Assembly: GCF_023554105.1 (NCBI RefSeq)
Contig: NZ_JAMJWE010000018.1
Location: forward strand, 19,138-83,137
DNA from: Brucella sp. 21LCYQ03
GTDB lineage: Bacteria > Pseudomonadota > Alphaproteobacteria > Rhizobiales > Rhizobiaceae
Direction of reading: 5' to 3'
DNA length: 64,000 nucleotides
Shown here: positions 42,421 to 52,568 of the stretch, piece after piece
Layout: every line of letters begins with the position of its first letter
Position numbering within the stretch: the stretch's first letter is position 1
The notes under the pieces: generated by a model
What the model was told of the DNA's origin: nothing
Database searches by the model: none
What the model saw: only the letters and a program-made list of their open reading frames with translations
Made by a program: the position numbers and the translations under genes

Positions 42421-43563
42421 TCAAAGCAACCGTGAAGCCCGCCCGCTGCGCCGTTTGGCGTTGTTATAATAATCAGACGCCTGCTGCACGGATCGGTGGC
42501 GAGACTGTTCCATGGCTTCGGGCAACGGAATACCGCGATTGGCAGCTTCGGTGAGATAGCCGGACCGCAGACCGTGTGCCGAAAACTCCTCCGGCGCCAA
42601 CCCAGCCATTTGGGCGCGCTTCTTGACGATCGCGTTGATTGCACTTGGTTCCAGCGCACGCGCTGAAACATTGCCCCAGCGGTCAATCTTGCGGAACACG
42701 CTGCCGTTGTCGATTTTTGCCGCTTCCAGCCAACGGGTGAGGGCGTCGACGGGGCGACCGGTCAGATAGACGATTTCATCGTGATCGGTGCCACTGGTTT
42801 TGGTGCGACCAAGATGGATGCCGAGCGAGGGGAGCGGAGAGCCGTTTTCTTCGGTGACCGGGGCTTGTTTGACAAGCTGTTCTATGCGCAGGCCGGCAAT
42901 TTCACTGCGCCGGCGTCCGCCGGAGGCAAAGGCGACCATCAGCATGGCCCGGTCGCGGAGCGCAGTGAGATCCTCACCGGAACAAGTTTCTAGCAGCTTG
43001 CCCAGAATATCACCGGTAATGGCGTTGGCACTCTTGCGGGTTCTGGGGCGGTTCAGAGCGCGGACGGCTAGCCGGATCGCCGACTTGACGGCCGGCGAGG
43101 AAAATGCGCCATCGAGACCACGCCATCGTGTGAGCGTCGACCAGTTGGCGAGACGACGACGGACGGTGGCTGGTGCATGTGGCCCGGATACGCGCAGAAA
43201 GCCACCTCGGCGCAATTCTTCTTCCACATTTGTCGGCATGCCGTGATTGGGTTCGATCTCACGCTGCTGCGGCCGCCAGAGATGATGGGCCACGAATTTA
43301 AGTAATAAGGCTTCGGGTGCGGGGAAGGGCAGGGGGCTGCCGGTTGCAGCCATTGACCAGGCTTCGAGATAGGCCAGATCTGACGTCAGCGCGCGCAGGG
43401 TGTTTTCGCCCATGCCTTCATTGACCAGATGGCGCAGTGTCTCGACGTCCTCATCGGTCAGAATGCCGGCCAGCATGTCGCGCCGGTTCATCGGCAGGAT
43501 GGCCGCAATGGTGTCGAGTGTTTCAGCGCGGCGTTCGACGGCTGAGTTGGATGTTGCGCTCAA
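42421..43563 (-). CDS. Tyrosine recombinase/integrase
   Basis: A 380-residue recombinase. SAM-like N-terminal domain (ENTLRALTSDLAYLEAW), catalytic Arg in GGRRRSEIAGL (~219), Lys strand (LGRTKTSG), H330-x-x-R333 in AHGLRSGYLTEA, H356 and Tyr at 365/366 in ASDYYNNA. All catalytic positions are present, unlike the relic at 2 kb. It may have inserted the Abi_2/Fic cargo. Confidence 0.88.
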   Translation of the reverse strand: MSATSNSAVERRAETLDTIAAILPMNRRDMLAGILTDEDVETLRHLVNEGMGENTLRALTSDLAYLEAWSMAATGSPLPFPAPEALLLKFVAHHLWRPQQREIEPNHGMPTNVEEELRRGGFLRVSGPHAPATVRRRLANWSTLTRWRGLDGAFSSPAVKSAIRLAVRALNRPRTRKSANAITGDILGKLLETCSGEDLTALRDRAMLMVAFASGGRRRSEIAGLRIEQLVKQAPVTEENGSPLPSLGIHLGRTKTSGTDHDEIVYLTGRPVDALTRWLEAAKIDNGSVFRKIDRWGNVSARALEPSAINAIVKKRAQMAGLAPEEFSAHGLRSGYLTEAANRGIPLPEAMEQSRHRSVQQASDYYNNAKRRSGRASRLL

Positions 43564-43655
43564 AAATATGTCCTCTAAAGGGCGAAAGGCGCTTTGTTCG
43601 GGCGCTGCCTTGCTTCGATTTTCACTGATTTACGGCCTGAAATCAATAAGCTTCG

Positions 43656-43680
43656 ATAACCTATACTTATCGTAGGTTAT
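43656..43680. promoter_or_regulatory. Inverted repeat ATAACCTA-N9-TAGGTTAT upstream of integrase
   Basis: Perfect 8-bp arms, 93 bases before the integrase start. Could be an operator or a recombinase-binding site. The rest of 43564-43759 has no gene. Confidence 0.4.
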
Positions 43681-43759
43681 AAACCAGCATGGTTAATGTC
43701 ACGGTAACCATACTGAGTGGCTAATTAAGTTAAATACGAGACATTTTTAGTATGTTTTT

Positions 43760-44875
43760 TCAATTATTAAACGGTTCCCAGTTCAGCGCATAGCGCGTAA
43801 ACCGCAACTGGCCGCTGCGCGTCAGAGCGCCCTTGTCGACCAGGTCCTGCAGATCACGGGTGGCGGTTGCCCGCGAGGTTTTTGTAATGGCCAGATAATT
43901 GTCGGCACTTAAGCCGCCGACAAAGCCATCGGGGCCGGCTTCAAACAATCGTGCCACAACCTTTTCCTGGCGTGGGTTGAGGACACCGCGAAATCGGTCA
44001 TAAAAATGCGCCTTGGCGATATAGAAGCGCACCCGTTGCAGGGTGAGCTGCTGCGCTGCCAGCACGGTTTGCCCAAACCAAACCAGCCATTCTGTCACAT
44101 CAAGCGTGCGCTGATGCTGTTCCAGTTGCGCGTAATAGGCTTTGCGGTTCTGTTCGATGGCAAAACTCAGCAGGATCAGACTTGGCTGGCCCAGCGATTG
44201 GGCGAGGGCCTTTTCGGCCAGTGCCCGACCCAGACGCCCATTGCCGTCTTCAAAGGGGTGGATGCTTTCAAACCAGACATGGCTAAGCCCGGCCTGGGTC
44301 AGTGCGGGGAGGGGAGACGAGCCATTGGGTGCCGTCTCATTGAACCAAGCAATGAAACGGCCCGTTTCGCCCGGCACCTGCTCTGAAGGCGGCGCTTCGA
44401 AATGAATCGTGGGGCGCTCCAGCTGTCCAGAGACGATCTGCATGGCGTCAGTATGCGTCCGGTAGGCACCGATGGTTTCAAGATGCCGGTTGCCTTGCAT
44501 CAGCATCTGATGCCAGCGGAACAAGGTGGCGTCATCGAGCAGCGACGCGTAACTGCCATACACATCGATCATCATTTCTGCGATGCCGTGTTCACGCGGT
44601 TGCACCGAACGCCGGTCGGTCGCCAGGCCCAGTTGACGTCGCAGCGATGACTGCACACTGAGCCGGTCCAAAGTCTCGCCCTCAATGGCGCTTGTCTTGA
44701 CCGCTTCATCGCTGAGCAGTTCGATGCGTAAAAGATTACGCTGTTCCTGATCTATATGGCGAACCGCACCAATCACCTCGCCGGAGGACAGCAAGAATTG
44801 CTGCTCAAGACTGTGCAGCGCCGCAGAATCATAACGGAAATTAGGCCAGTCTGGCTGTACCCAGTTCCAGGTCAT
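43760..44875 (-). CDS. Fic family protein (AMP transferase type)
   Basis: A 371-residue protein: N-terminal DUF4172-like region, inhibitory motif TSAIEGE (residues 61-67, S/T-x-x-x-E), and the complete Fic motif HPFEDGNGRLGR (206-217). The C-terminal winged-helix-like domain contains SADNYLAITKTSRATATRDLQDLVDKGAL. With an in-cis inhibitory helix it needs no separate antitoxin. Substrate unknown. Confidence 0.9.
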   Translation of the reverse strand: MTWNWVQPDWPNFRYDSAALHSLEQQFLLSSGEVIGAVRHIDQEQRNLLRIELLSDEAVKTSAIEGETLDRLSVQSSLRRQLGLATDRRSVQPREHGIAEMMIDVYGSYASLLDDATLFRWHQMLMQGNRHLETIGAYRTHTDAMQIVSGQLERPTIHFEAPPSEQVPGETGRFIAWFNETAPNGSSPLPALTQAGLSHVWFESIHPFEDGNGRLGRALAEKALAQSLGQPSLILLSFAIEQNRKAYYAQLEQHQRTLDVTEWLVWFGQTVLAAQQLTLQRVRFYIAKAHFYDRFRGVLNPRQEKVVARLFEAGPDGFVGGLSADNYLAITKTSRATATRDLQDLVDKGALTRSGQLRFTRYALNWEPFNN

Positions 44876-45113
44876 GAGCGATAAATCCCTTTTCTATAGC
44901 TCATAATAACAGAAATTATGATTAATAGAAGCGTCATCTATTGCTCAAACCATCCCATTAGCAGATAGTCATAATGGCCGCTTTGCGCCTTCATTTCAGA
45001 CATTAGCGTAGCCTTCACACCTTCCTCAAAGCAGTCGTTCCGTCTATTTTTCCCAGAGAAATCAGCACCCGTGTTTGCGTTTCGTGTTTTAAGAATTACG
45101 TGACAGGAAATTT

Positions 45114-46340
45114 TCAGATTACATGAAGCAACATCCCGCTTACGGCCAGGAGCGCGACGACGATCCACGGCTGAACTTTCCAGACAGTGAGTAGGAGAAA
45201 CCCGGCCAATGCCAGTGCGAAATCCCGTGGTGCAAAAACCGCGCTTGTCCAAACCGGGTCGTAGAGGGCTGCGCCCAGGATGCCGACGACGGCGGCGTTC
45301 GCGCCACGCATGGCTGCCTGAGCGGTCGGTCGCAATCGCAACGCATCCCAATAGGGGAGCATTCCGTAGACCAGTAGAAGACCCGGCAGGAAGATCGCAA
45401 CGAGCGCGATGGACGCGCCCGCTAGACCATTGGGCGTCGGCCCCATGACCGCGCCGAGATAGGCGGAAAAGGTGAATAGTGGTCCTGGTACGGCCTGCGC
45501 CAGACCATAACCGGCCAGAAAGGATTCGTTCGTGACCCAACCAGGTGCCACCACCTGTGCTTGCAGCAAGGGGAGCACGACATGTCCTCCTCCGAACACC
45601 AAAGCGCCGGAACGGTAAAAAGCGTCAAAAAGTGCCACCGCCTGATGGCCGGTCGTCATGACCAGCAACGGCGGGATCACGAAAAGAGCAGCAAACAGAA
45701 AGAGGGCTACCGTCCCGTTGCGACGCGAAACCGGAAAGCGGAGATGGCCCGTTGGCTTGGAAAGTTCACCGCGGCAGAGCCAGAGTCCGGCGATGGCACC
45801 TAGCGCAATCGCACCGATCTGGCCGAATGAGCCACCAATGAAAACCACTATGGCAATCCCGGCCAAAGCAATTCCCGCGCGTTCCCGATCGGGGGTGAGG
45901 CTCTTAGCCATGCCCCAAATCGCCTGGGCGACCACGGCGACGGCGACCAGCTTCAATCCGTGCAACACACCTTCCGCAGCAGTTCCAGTAAATGCCGCCG
46001 CGCTGAGTGCGAGGGCAAACAGGATCACGGCCGCCGGCATCGTGAAGGCGAGCCAGGCGGCGAAACCGCCGAGCAGCCCATTGCCGCGCAAGACACCGAG
46101 TGAGAATCCAACCTGGCTCGAAGCCGGCCCGGGTAAGAACTGACAGAGTGCGACTAGATCGGCATAACCTTCCTCGTTGATCCACTTGCGGCGCACTACC
46201 AGTTCATCGCGGAAGTATCCAAGATGAGCGATTGGCCCACCGAAGGATGTCAGCCCAAGTTTGAGAAACACTCGAAAGACTTCAAGAGCCGATCCGGCAG
46301 CCGGTTGCGCGGCACGGGCTGAATTATCATGTGCGGTCAT
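45114..46340 (-). CDS. chrA: Chromate efflux transporter ChrA
   Basis: A 408-residue inner-membrane protein of the CHR family, two homologous halves. Motifs: FLKLGLTSFGGPIAHLGYF, FLPGPASSQVGFSLG in the first half and GGGHVVLPLLQ, GLAQAVPGPLFTFSAYLG in the second. It expels chromate. Start at ATG 46340 after GGAG. It is downstream of a PadR regulator. 44876-45113 has no supported gene. Confidence 0.92.
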   Translation of the reverse strand: MTAHDNSARAAQPAAGSALEVFRVFLKLGLTSFGGPIAHLGYFRDELVVRRKWINEEGYADLVALCQFLPGPASSQVGFSLGVLRGNGLLGGFAAWLAFTMPAAVILFALALSAAAFTGTAAEGVLHGLKLVAVAVVAQAIWGMAKSLTPDRERAGIALAGIAIVVFIGGSFGQIGAIALGAIAGLWLCRGELSKPTGHLRFPVSRRNGTVALFLFAALFVIPPLLVMTTGHQAVALFDAFYRSGALVFGGGHVVLPLLQAQVVAPGWVTNESFLAGYGLAQAVPGPLFTFSAYLGAVMGPTPNGLAGASIALVAIFLPGLLLVYGMLPYWDALRLRPTAQAAMRGANAAVVGILGAALYDPVWTSAVFAPRDFALALAGFLLLTVWKVQPWIVVALLAVSGMLLHVI

Positions 46341-46395
46341 CACGGTCTCCGGACGATACAAATGGTGTCAATGGAGCGAATGCAGGTAAATGGAC

Positions 46396-46701
46396 TCAGC
46401 GATTTTCTAGCATCTCGCCGATCAACTCGCGGACCTTGCCGCATGCCATCTCCAATGCCTCCCGGCCGAGCGGCGTCGCTCGATAGATGTGCCGAACGGA
46501 ACGACCCGCACGTTGCTTCTCGGAAATGAGATAGCCCTTCTTCTCCATCGAACGCAGCATCGGATAGAGCGTCCCGGCACTCAGCTTGTATCCATGATTG
46601 GCCAATTCTTCGATCATACACTGTCCATAGACCTCGCCTTCGGTCGCATGATGCAGAACGTGAAGGCGAATGAGGCCATTCAGCAGATATTGATGTTCCA
46701 T
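46396..46701 (-). CDS. PadR family transcriptional regulator
   Basis: A 101-residue winged-helix repressor: MEHQYLLNGLIRLHVLHHATEG, LSAGTLYPMLRSMEKKGYL and a C-terminal dimer helix. Start at ATG 46701, where the family similarity begins; the frame extends upstream. It lies 56 bases before chrA and probably controls it, as PadR-like ChrR do. Confidence 0.8.
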   Translation of the reverse strand: MEHQYLLNGLIRLHVLHHATEGEVYGQCMIEELANHGYKLSAGTLYPMLRSMEKKGYLISEKQRAGRSVRHIYRATPLGREALEMACGKVRELIGEMLENR

Positions 46702-46985
46702 ATGCCCACATGATCCAATGCATCCATTCCATCGAGTATCGTTATCGAATTTCGATAATATCAAGTGACTATGTCACGGCGATGAACGAATTACACGCCC
46801 GGCAAACTGGCAGAAGCAGGCGATGTGGACATAGCAGAAAGTCCCTCGATGGTTTGGATGGGGGGTCTGCGGCTTGGCTTGGGCCTCGATTTTTACTGTA
46901 TCGATCAGCTTGATGCTTCCGGGTTGGGCGAATTGCGCTTTACTGCCGTGGTTTCGTTCCAACCACATTTGCCTGTAAGCAGACA

Positions 46986-48173
46986 TCAACGAAGCAACTT
47001 CAATCCTGTGAGAAACGCGACGCCTAAAGCGGCAGTAAGAGCCAGAATAGTAAGGCTCCAGCTCGCACCAATGTTCGTTATACTGGAAGCCATCGCGAAT
47101 GGCGCAGTGGCCGAAATGATTAGTCTGGCTGACATGATCTTGCCTTGCATGGCACCGTAGCCGTCACTGCCGAATAGAGACAGCGGCAACGTTCCGGAGA
47201 CAATACTGAATAGACCGTTTCCGAAGCCAAAAAGACAGGCAAACATCATCGTCGCAATAATGGATGGGGCTCCGAATAGCAGAACAATGAGGGCTAGCCC
47301 CATCAAGGAGGCAGAGATTACTGCCAGACTGATCGGAGCGAGGTTTTTGCCACCGAGCATGTTGATCAGGCGGCTGGCTACCTGAGAAGGTCCGAATATC
47401 GCGCCAATAAATGCTGCAGAACCTGCAAGACCGAGCGCGCTCAACATCGGCACCATATGGACCAGAATGGCCGCTGCAACGAGAGCCTGCGTCGAGAATG
47501 CCACGAGTACTAGTACGAAACCTTTGCGCCGTTGATGGGCAGGCAGATCACCTGAAAAGGCGGTTGTGACTGTTTCATTCGTTGATCGTTTCCGACCACT
47601 CTTTGCAATAGAACGCGCGAGCAAAAGGTGTACCGGCACGCAGAGAAACAAATGGAGGCAAGCGAACAGCAAATAGGTCTGTTGCCAGGTAAGCCAATGT
47701 TGAAGGGTTGTTGTAATGGGCCAGAAAATTGTCGAGGCAAAGCCTGCAATCAATGTCAGATAGGTGATGCTACGCTGGGCAACATTTGGAGCTAATTGCA
47801 CCAATAATGCAAAGGCTGTTCCATATTGGACGAGGTTTGCGGCGATTTCGATGATCGTTAGCGCACCTGCAAACATCAAAGCATTTGGAGAAAGCGAACA
47901 CAGTATGAGAGAGACGGCGGCCAGTATCGAGCCTATCGTCATCATGCGACCTGCGCCGTAACGATCAATCCATTTGCCTAACCAGGGAGCCAGAAAGCCC
48001 CCGGCTAGCAGAGCAACCGACAGCGCTCCGAAAATCCATTCGTTGGAAACGGAGAAGTCCCGCGCCATGGTTGGCGCGAGAATGCTGAAAGAATAATATA
48101 AAGTGCCGTAACCGATATTCTGGGTCAGTCCGAGACCGGCAATGGCCGCAATGGGAAGCCGTTCAGCGCTCAT
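46986..48173 (-). CDS. MFS transporter in ars operon (possible ArsK type)
   Basis: A 395-residue major facilitator protein with 12 predicted helices, [13 protein letters not shown] as the loop 2-3 motif. It overlaps arsH by ATGA, so it belongs to the arsenic operon. MFS proteins in ars operons include ArsK (trivalent arsenical/antimonial efflux) and ArsJ; there is no GAPDH-like partner, which argues against ArsJ. Substrate unproven. Confidence 0.75.
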   Translation of the reverse strand: MSAERLPIAAIAGLGLTQNIGYGTLYYSFSILAPTMARDFSVSNEWIFGALSVALLAGGFLAPWLGKWIDRYGAGRMMTIGSILAAVSLILCSLSPNALMFAGALTIIEIAANLVQYGTAFALLVQLAPNVAQRSITYLTLIAGFASTIFWPITTTLQHWLTWQQTYLLFACLHLFLCVPVHLLLARSIAKSGRKRSTNETVTTAFSGDLPAHQRRKGFVLVLVAFSTQALVAAAILVHMVPMLSALGLAGSAAFIGAIFGPSQVASRLINMLGGKNLAPISLAVISASLMGLALIVLLFGAPSIIATMMFACLFGFGNGLFSIVSGTLPLSLFGSDGYGAMQGKIMSARLIISATAPFAMASSITNIGASWSLTILALTAALGVAFLTGLKLLR

Positions 48174-48874
48174 ATTGATTTCAACGAAACACGCTTTTCG
48201 AGTTTGGCAGCTTCTTCCTTGCGCTCGCTATAACGGTCTGTGAGATCATCCGAGATGCCACGCGTCAGAAGTGTAAACTTCATTAGTTCTTCCATCACAT
48301 CGACCACGCGATCATAGAACGACGAGGGTTTCATCCGTCCAGCGTCGTCAAATTCCTGCCATGCCTTTGCGACGGATGACTGGTTTGGAATGGTGATCAT
48401 TCGCATCCAGCGCCCCAGAATGCGCATCTGATTGACGGCGTTGAAGCTCTGCGATCCGCCTGAAACTTGCATCAATGCCAAAGTTCGGCCTTGCGTCGGA
48501 CGAATTGCTCCACCCGGCAAAGGAATCCAGTCGATCTGCGATTTCATGACAGCGCTCATGGCTCCATGACGTTCGGGACTGGTCCAGACTTGGCCTTCAG
48601 ACCAAAGCATTGCCTCACGCAATTCCTGAACCTTCGAATGCTCTGCTGAACCATCGTCTGGCAAAGGAAGACCATTGGCATGAAAGACACGCGTTTCAGC
48701 ACCCATCGCATCGAGCAGACGCTGCGCTTCCAGCGTCAGAAACCGACTATAGGAACGGTCACGAAGTGAGCCATAGAGCAAAAGGATACGAGGCTTATGC
48801 TTTGGAAAGTCGGCGCGTAATGCATCCAGGTCAGGCAATGCGAAGGAATTCTGATCGAGGTTCGGCAGGTCCAT
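48170..48874 (-). CDS. arsH: ArsH NADPH-dependent flavin reductase / organoarsenical oxidase
   Basis: A 234-residue flavodoxin-fold protein: [17 protein letters not shown] (FMN loop), [40 protein letters not shown]. ArsH oxidises trivalent methylated and aromatic arsenicals. I start at ATG 48874, two bases downstream of the arsC stop. Confidence 0.92.
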   Translation of the reverse strand: MDLPNLDQNSFALPDLDALRADFPKHKPRILLLYGSLRDRSYSRFLTLEAQRLLDAMGAETRVFHANGLPLPDDGSAEHSKVQELREAMLWSEGQVWTSPERHGAMSAVMKSQIDWIPLPGGAIRPTQGRTLALMQVSGGSQSFNAVNQMRILGRWMRMITIPNQSSVAKAWQEFDDAGRMKPSSFYDRVVDVMEELMKFTLLTRGISDDLTDRYSERKEEAAKLEKRVSLKSI

Positions 48875-48875
48875 A

Positions 48876-49289
48876 TCAGCGGGACTTTCTTTGATAGGTG
48901 ATGACTTCTCCGTCCTCTTTGGTGAATGACGACACCGGGTTTTCCAGAATGTCGAGAACCAGTTCTGACGGACGGCACAGTCTGGTGCCAAGTGGCATTT
49001 CCACGATTGGACGATTGATCAGGATAGGATGCGCCATCATGAAGTCGACCAGTTCATCATCGGTCCATTTGGGATCGGACAATCCCAACTCGGCATATGG
49101 TGTGCCTTTCTCGCGAAGGAGTTCGCGAGGCGTCATCTGCATTGCTTGAAGCAATTCGACCAGTCGTTCTCGCGAAGGCGGATTTTGTACATATTCAATG
49201 ACGACAGGCTCTTCGCCGCTGGCACGGATCAAGGCCAATGTGTTGCGAGAGGTGCCACAGTTCGGATTGTGATAGATCGTAACTGACAT
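48876..49289 (-). CDS. arsC: Arsenate reductase, glutaredoxin-coupled type
   Basis: A 137-residue ArsC of the ArsC/Spx fold with catalytic C11 in [13 protein letters not shown] and conserved [17 protein letters not shown]. It reduces arsenate to arsenite using glutathione/glutaredoxin. Its ATG overlaps the end of acr3 by one base. Confidence 0.93.
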   Translation of the reverse strand: MSVTIYHNPNCGTSRNTLALIRASGEEPVVIEYVQNPPSRERLVELLQAMQMTPRELLREKGTPYAELGLSDPKWTDDELVDFMMAHPILINRPIVEMPLGTRLCRPSELVLDILENPVSSFTKEDGEVITYQRKSR

Positions 49290-50347
49290 CAGAGTTTTCC
49301 TGTTTCCGTGACTGGCTTTTGATTGGCACCGCGTTCGTACCAGCCCTTGGAGCGGTTCACGATCCAGACGACCGAGAGCATGACGGGCACTTCAACAAGA
49401 ACGCCAACCACTGTTGCGAGTGCTGCGCCAGATGAGAAGCCGAAAAGGCTGATTGCTGCTGCTACTGCCAGCTCGAAGAAGTTTGAAGCACCAATCAAAG
49501 CCGAGGGACCGGCGACGCAATGTTGCTCACCTGAAATTCGATTCAACAGATAGGCGAGGCCAGAGTTGAAATAGACCTGGATGAGGATCGGCACGGCCAG
49601 CATCGCAATGATCATGGGCTGTGCGATGATCTGCTCTCCTTGAAACCCGAATAGCAGTACGAGTGTCGCCAGGAGCGCAATCAGAGACAGCGGTTGTAGC
49701 ATTCTGAGCGTTGCATCGAAAGCTCGTTCTTCACCGCTTGCGAGAATGCTTCTACGCAGGATTTGCGCGATGATTACCGGAATGACGATATAGAGGACAA
49801 CCGACAAAACGAGCGTATCCCACGGGACGGTAATTGCCGACAATCCGAGCAGTAGCCCGACGATAGGAGCAAATGCCACAACCATGATCGCATCGTTCAG
49901 TGCGACCTGCGACAGCGTGAAATGCGGCTCGCCCTTGGTCAGGTTGGACCAGACGAACACCATTGCCGTGCAAGGGGCGGCCGCCAGAATAATCAGCCCA
50001 GCAATGTAGGAGTCGATCTGGTCTGCAGGCAGATAAGGGCGAAATAACCAGCCAATGAACAACCAGCCAAGAAGTGCCATAGAGAATGGTTTGACGGCCC
50101 AATTGATAAAGAGCGTGACGCCAATGCCGCGCCAGTGCTCAGTGACCTGTTTCAATGCGCTGAAATCGATCTTCAGCAACATGGGGATGATCATGAGCCA
50201 GATAAGAATAGCGACTGGAATGTTGACCCTGGCGACTTCAGCAGATCCGATGGCATGAAATGCTGTCGGAAAGAAATGGCCCAGAGCTACGCCAGCGACA
50301 ATGCAAAGAGCCACCCAGACCGTCAGATAACGTTCGAATGTGGACAT
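49289..50347 (-). CDS. acr3: ACR3-type arsenite efflux permease
   Basis: A 352-residue, ten-helix transporter. Signature AAPCTAMVFVWSNLTKGEP holds the essential Cys; SNFFELAVA near the C-terminal end is also typical. It exports arsenite produced by both ArsC enzymes. Overlaps its neighbours by single bases. Confidence 0.93.
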   Translation of the reverse strand: MSTFERYLTVWVALCIVAGVALGHFFPTAFHAIGSAEVARVNIPVAILIWLMIIPMLLKIDFSALKQVTEHWRGIGVTLFINWAVKPFSMALLGWLFIGWLFRPYLPADQIDSYIAGLIILAAAPCTAMVFVWSNLTKGEPHFTLSQVALNDAIMVVAFAPIVGLLLGLSAITVPWDTLVLSVVLYIVIPVIIAQILRRSILASGEERAFDATLRMLQPLSLIALLATLVLLFGFQGEQIIAQPMIIAMLAVPILIQVYFNSGLAYLLNRISGEQHCVAGPSALIGASNFFELAVAAAISLFGFSSGAALATVVGVLVEVPVMLSVVWIVNRSKGWYERGANQKPVTETGKL

Positions 50348-50874
50348 CAGTTATTCTCCACATTTGTCTGTGTGCTACCTTCCATGGTGCCGATTTCTTT
50401 CAGATGATTTTGAAGCGCCATGCGGTCTATCGTGGCGTGGGGAAGGCTCAGGAACGCTGATACCCGGTTCTTCAGAAAGCGGGCGGCCTGTGCAAAGGCG
50501 CGCTGTCTTTCTGCTTCAGTTCCTTCGACAGCGGAGGGGTCCTCAATGCCCCAGTGGGCTGTCATAGGATGGCCAATCCAGACAGGGCAGGCTTCTCCGG
50601 CAGCGTTGTCACAGACCGTAAAAATGAAATCCATCTGCGGGGCGTCGGTACCTGAAAACACGTCCCAGTTTTTTGAGCTCAGGTTCTCCGTGGAATAGCC
50701 AAGAGCATCCAGTTCCTTGATTGCGAGAGGATGCACGTCGCCTTTTGGCTGACTACCTGCCGAATAGGCGTGAAAACGTCCTTCGCCATCCTTGTTCAGA
50801 ATTGCCTCGCCCAAAATTGAGCGTGCAGAATTGCCCGTGCACAAGAAGAGCACGTTGTAGATCCGATCCGTCAT
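50347..50874 (-). CDS. arsC: Arsenate reductase, low-molecular-weight phosphatase type
   Basis: A 175-residue ArsC with the P-loop LFLCTGNSARS (C12) and MDFIFTVCDNAAGEACPVW carrying the redox cysteines of the thioredoxin-coupled type. The C-terminal extension is a little longer than usual. Having both ArsC families in one operon gives two electron sources. Confidence 0.93.
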   Translation of the reverse strand: MTDRIYNVLFLCTGNSARSILGEAILNKDGEGRFHAYSAGSQPKGDVHPLAIKELDALGYSTENLSSKNWDVFSGTDAPQMDFIFTVCDNAAGEACPVWIGHPMTAHWGIEDPSAVEGTEAERQRAFAQAARFLKNRVSAFLSLPHATIDRMALQNHLKEIGTMEGSTQTNVENN

Positions 50875-50917
50875 TTTATCAGTCCGTTTGTGGAAGGCCG
50901 AATTCAGCGGCCTTGTG

Positions 50918-51271
50918 TTACTGGGTGGCCGTTTTCGGTTCGCAACAGGGTGTCAGGCTTTTTATTAGAGGTGCACAGAGCTCGGCACTGCCGCCACAGC
51001 AGTCCTTGATCATGAATAGGGTCAGTTCTCGAAATCGGTCGAGATCCGCGCGATAGATGATCGAGCGGCTCTGACGTTCGCCCTTCACAAGTCCGGCACG
51101 AGACAATGTCGCCAGATGCGCAGACATTGTGTTCTGCGGAACATCCAGAATGCGTGCCAGTTCCCCTGCCGGAATACCGTCAGGTTCATGCTTCACCAGC
51201 AGGCGGAATGTGTCGAGCCTTGTCGATTGGGCGAGGGCGGCCAACGCCGTAATTGCAGCTTCGTTTTCCAT
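50918..51271 (-). CDS. arsR: ArsR arsenite-responsive repressor
   Basis: A 117-residue winged-helix protein (GELARILDVPQNTMSAHLATLSRAGLV). Paired cysteines near the C terminus (IKDCCGGSAELC, LTPCCEP) probably bind As(III), as in type-2 ArsR variants; the classic CVCDLC in the DNA-binding helix is absent. First gene of the ars operon. Confidence 0.92.
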   Translation of the reverse strand: MENEAAITALAALAQSTRLDTFRLLVKHEPDGIPAGELARILDVPQNTMSAHLATLSRAGLVKGERQSRSIIYRADLDRFRELTLFMIKDCCGGSAELCAPLIKSLTPCCEPKTATQ

Positions 51272-51583
51272 ATATCCAGAATAACGGATATAAAGGGCTT
51301 GTCAATGGTCGTGGATAGAGGGAACTGAAAACAGTTGGCCCTATTAAGAAAGAAGGCGTCTCGGTGCAAAATGAGATCGAGCAAGGATCCTGTGAATCAA
51401 ATTCATATGTGCTCAAAATAAGAAGCAGCCATTTGCATAACCGAGTTTTCAACACGAGACTTGCATATCTAAATTATCTTTTGGTGGACTGTAGTGCACA
51501 TGTGAAGCTATGTTTTGGATAATACTTAATATCGTTGGATTTGAAATAACTCACTGTCTGATTAGTGACCTGAAAGGAAAAAC

Positions 51584-51973
51584 ATGCAGGCGTTAGATGT
51601 TTTCTGGGTAGGAATGGGCGGTGGAGCGGGTTCTCTACTTCGATGGTGGATAGGACGGTTAGTGGGAGAGAAGTATTCAGGAAATTTTCCCCTAGCGACG
51701 TTTTTAATTAATATCTCAGGTGCTTTCGTAATTGGTTTTTTGTCCATATCTTTTGGTGTTGAGTGGCACGACCGTTTCGGCGATTTCCTCACTGCGGGCA
51801 TATTAACTGGGGTGCTTGGCGGCTACACCACTTTCAGTTCCATGCAGCTGGATGCGGTTAAACTGGCAAAAAACAGGTATCGAGGCGCTGCAATTATTTA
51901 TCTGCTTGGATCTGTTGTTATCGGTCTGTTGGCAGCAGGACTGGGCGCAAAACTAGCCCATGCAATTGTTTAG
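51584..51973 (+). CDS. crcB: CrcB/Fluc fluoride channel subunit 1
   Basis: A 129-residue four-helix protein: GGGAGSLLRWWIGRLVG, PLATFLINISGAFVIGFL, and GVLGGYTTFSSMQLDA. Fluoride exporters work as dual-topology dimers; the second subunit is next. 51272-51583 holds the divergent promoters; I see no fluoride riboswitch. Confidence 0.93.
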   Translation: MQALDVFWVGMGGGAGSLLRWWIGRLVGEKYSGNFPLATFLINISGAFVIGFLSISFGVEWHDRFGDFLTAGILTGVLGGYTTFSSMQLDAVKLAKNRYRGAAIIYLLGSVVIGLLAAGLGAKLAHAIV

Positions 51974-51982
51974 GGGGCCAAA

Positions 51983-52369
51983 ATGATAAACACAATTATT
52001 CTTGTTTTTCTGGGTGGAGCAGTTGGCGCAGTTCTGCGCGAGCTGCTGATGCTCGGCGTTCCCAATCTCGGGGATGGTATCCCATTGTCTATTCTACTTG
52101 CTAACATTGTTGCCTCTTTCTTATTAGGGCTAGCAAGTGGATTGTTTCAAAAAGGTATCCTCAGTGCGGATGTAAACTTATTAATATCGACCGGCGTAAT
52201 GGGCGGATTATCGACTTTCTCCAGCTTTGTCTTTGGAGCCTTTGTCTTGATGTCAGGATCAGTGGAGGGAATGTTTTCAGCTGTAATTTATCTGACAATC
52301 AGCATTATTTTGGGTTACGTTGCGGTACTCGCGGGTCTCCGACTAACTGGCGCCTCAGTCGCGTCATAG
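51983..52369 (+). CDS. crcB: CrcB/Fluc fluoride channel subunit 2
   Basis: A 128-residue protein: GGAVGAVLRELLMLG, PLSILLANIVASFLLGLA, VMGGLSTFSSFVFGA. Nine bases after subunit 1. The two differ enough to form an antiparallel heterodimer. Confidence 0.93.
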   Translation: MINTIILVFLGGAVGAVLRELLMLGVPNLGDGIPLSILLANIVASFLLGLASGLFQKGILSADVNLLISTGVMGGLSTFSSFVFGAFVLMSGSVEGMFSAVIYLTISIILGYVAVLAGLRLTGASVAS

Positions 52370-52568
52370 ATTGAAATACCTCTGCCTTATTATGCCGATC
52401 GTGGCCTCGCATGTCGTGTCATAGCCACTCGACTTTGACTTTGATGTATATTTCATCAATCTTGTTGAACTCGTCAATAGCCTCGGGACACGCGGCATAG
52501 AGCTCCGCTCTCTGACGGAAAGCATATCGGGAGACCAAGCCAGGTTATGCATGCGAATTCTAAAGATA

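Noticed and set aside
42032..42686. Minus-strand frames upstream of and overlapping the integrase 3' end
   Set aside because: They cross the candidate RNA and the integrase in other frames and have shadow-like composition.
44938..45540. 200-codon minus-strand frame
   Set aside because: Most of it is an alternative frame of chrA; the free part has no SD or motif.
51272..51583. Possible fluoride riboswitch upstream of crcB genes (a CTGAT within a small hairpin TCACT...AGTGA)
   Set aside because: The other conserved blocks of the crcB motif are absent and the hairpin is only 5 bp.
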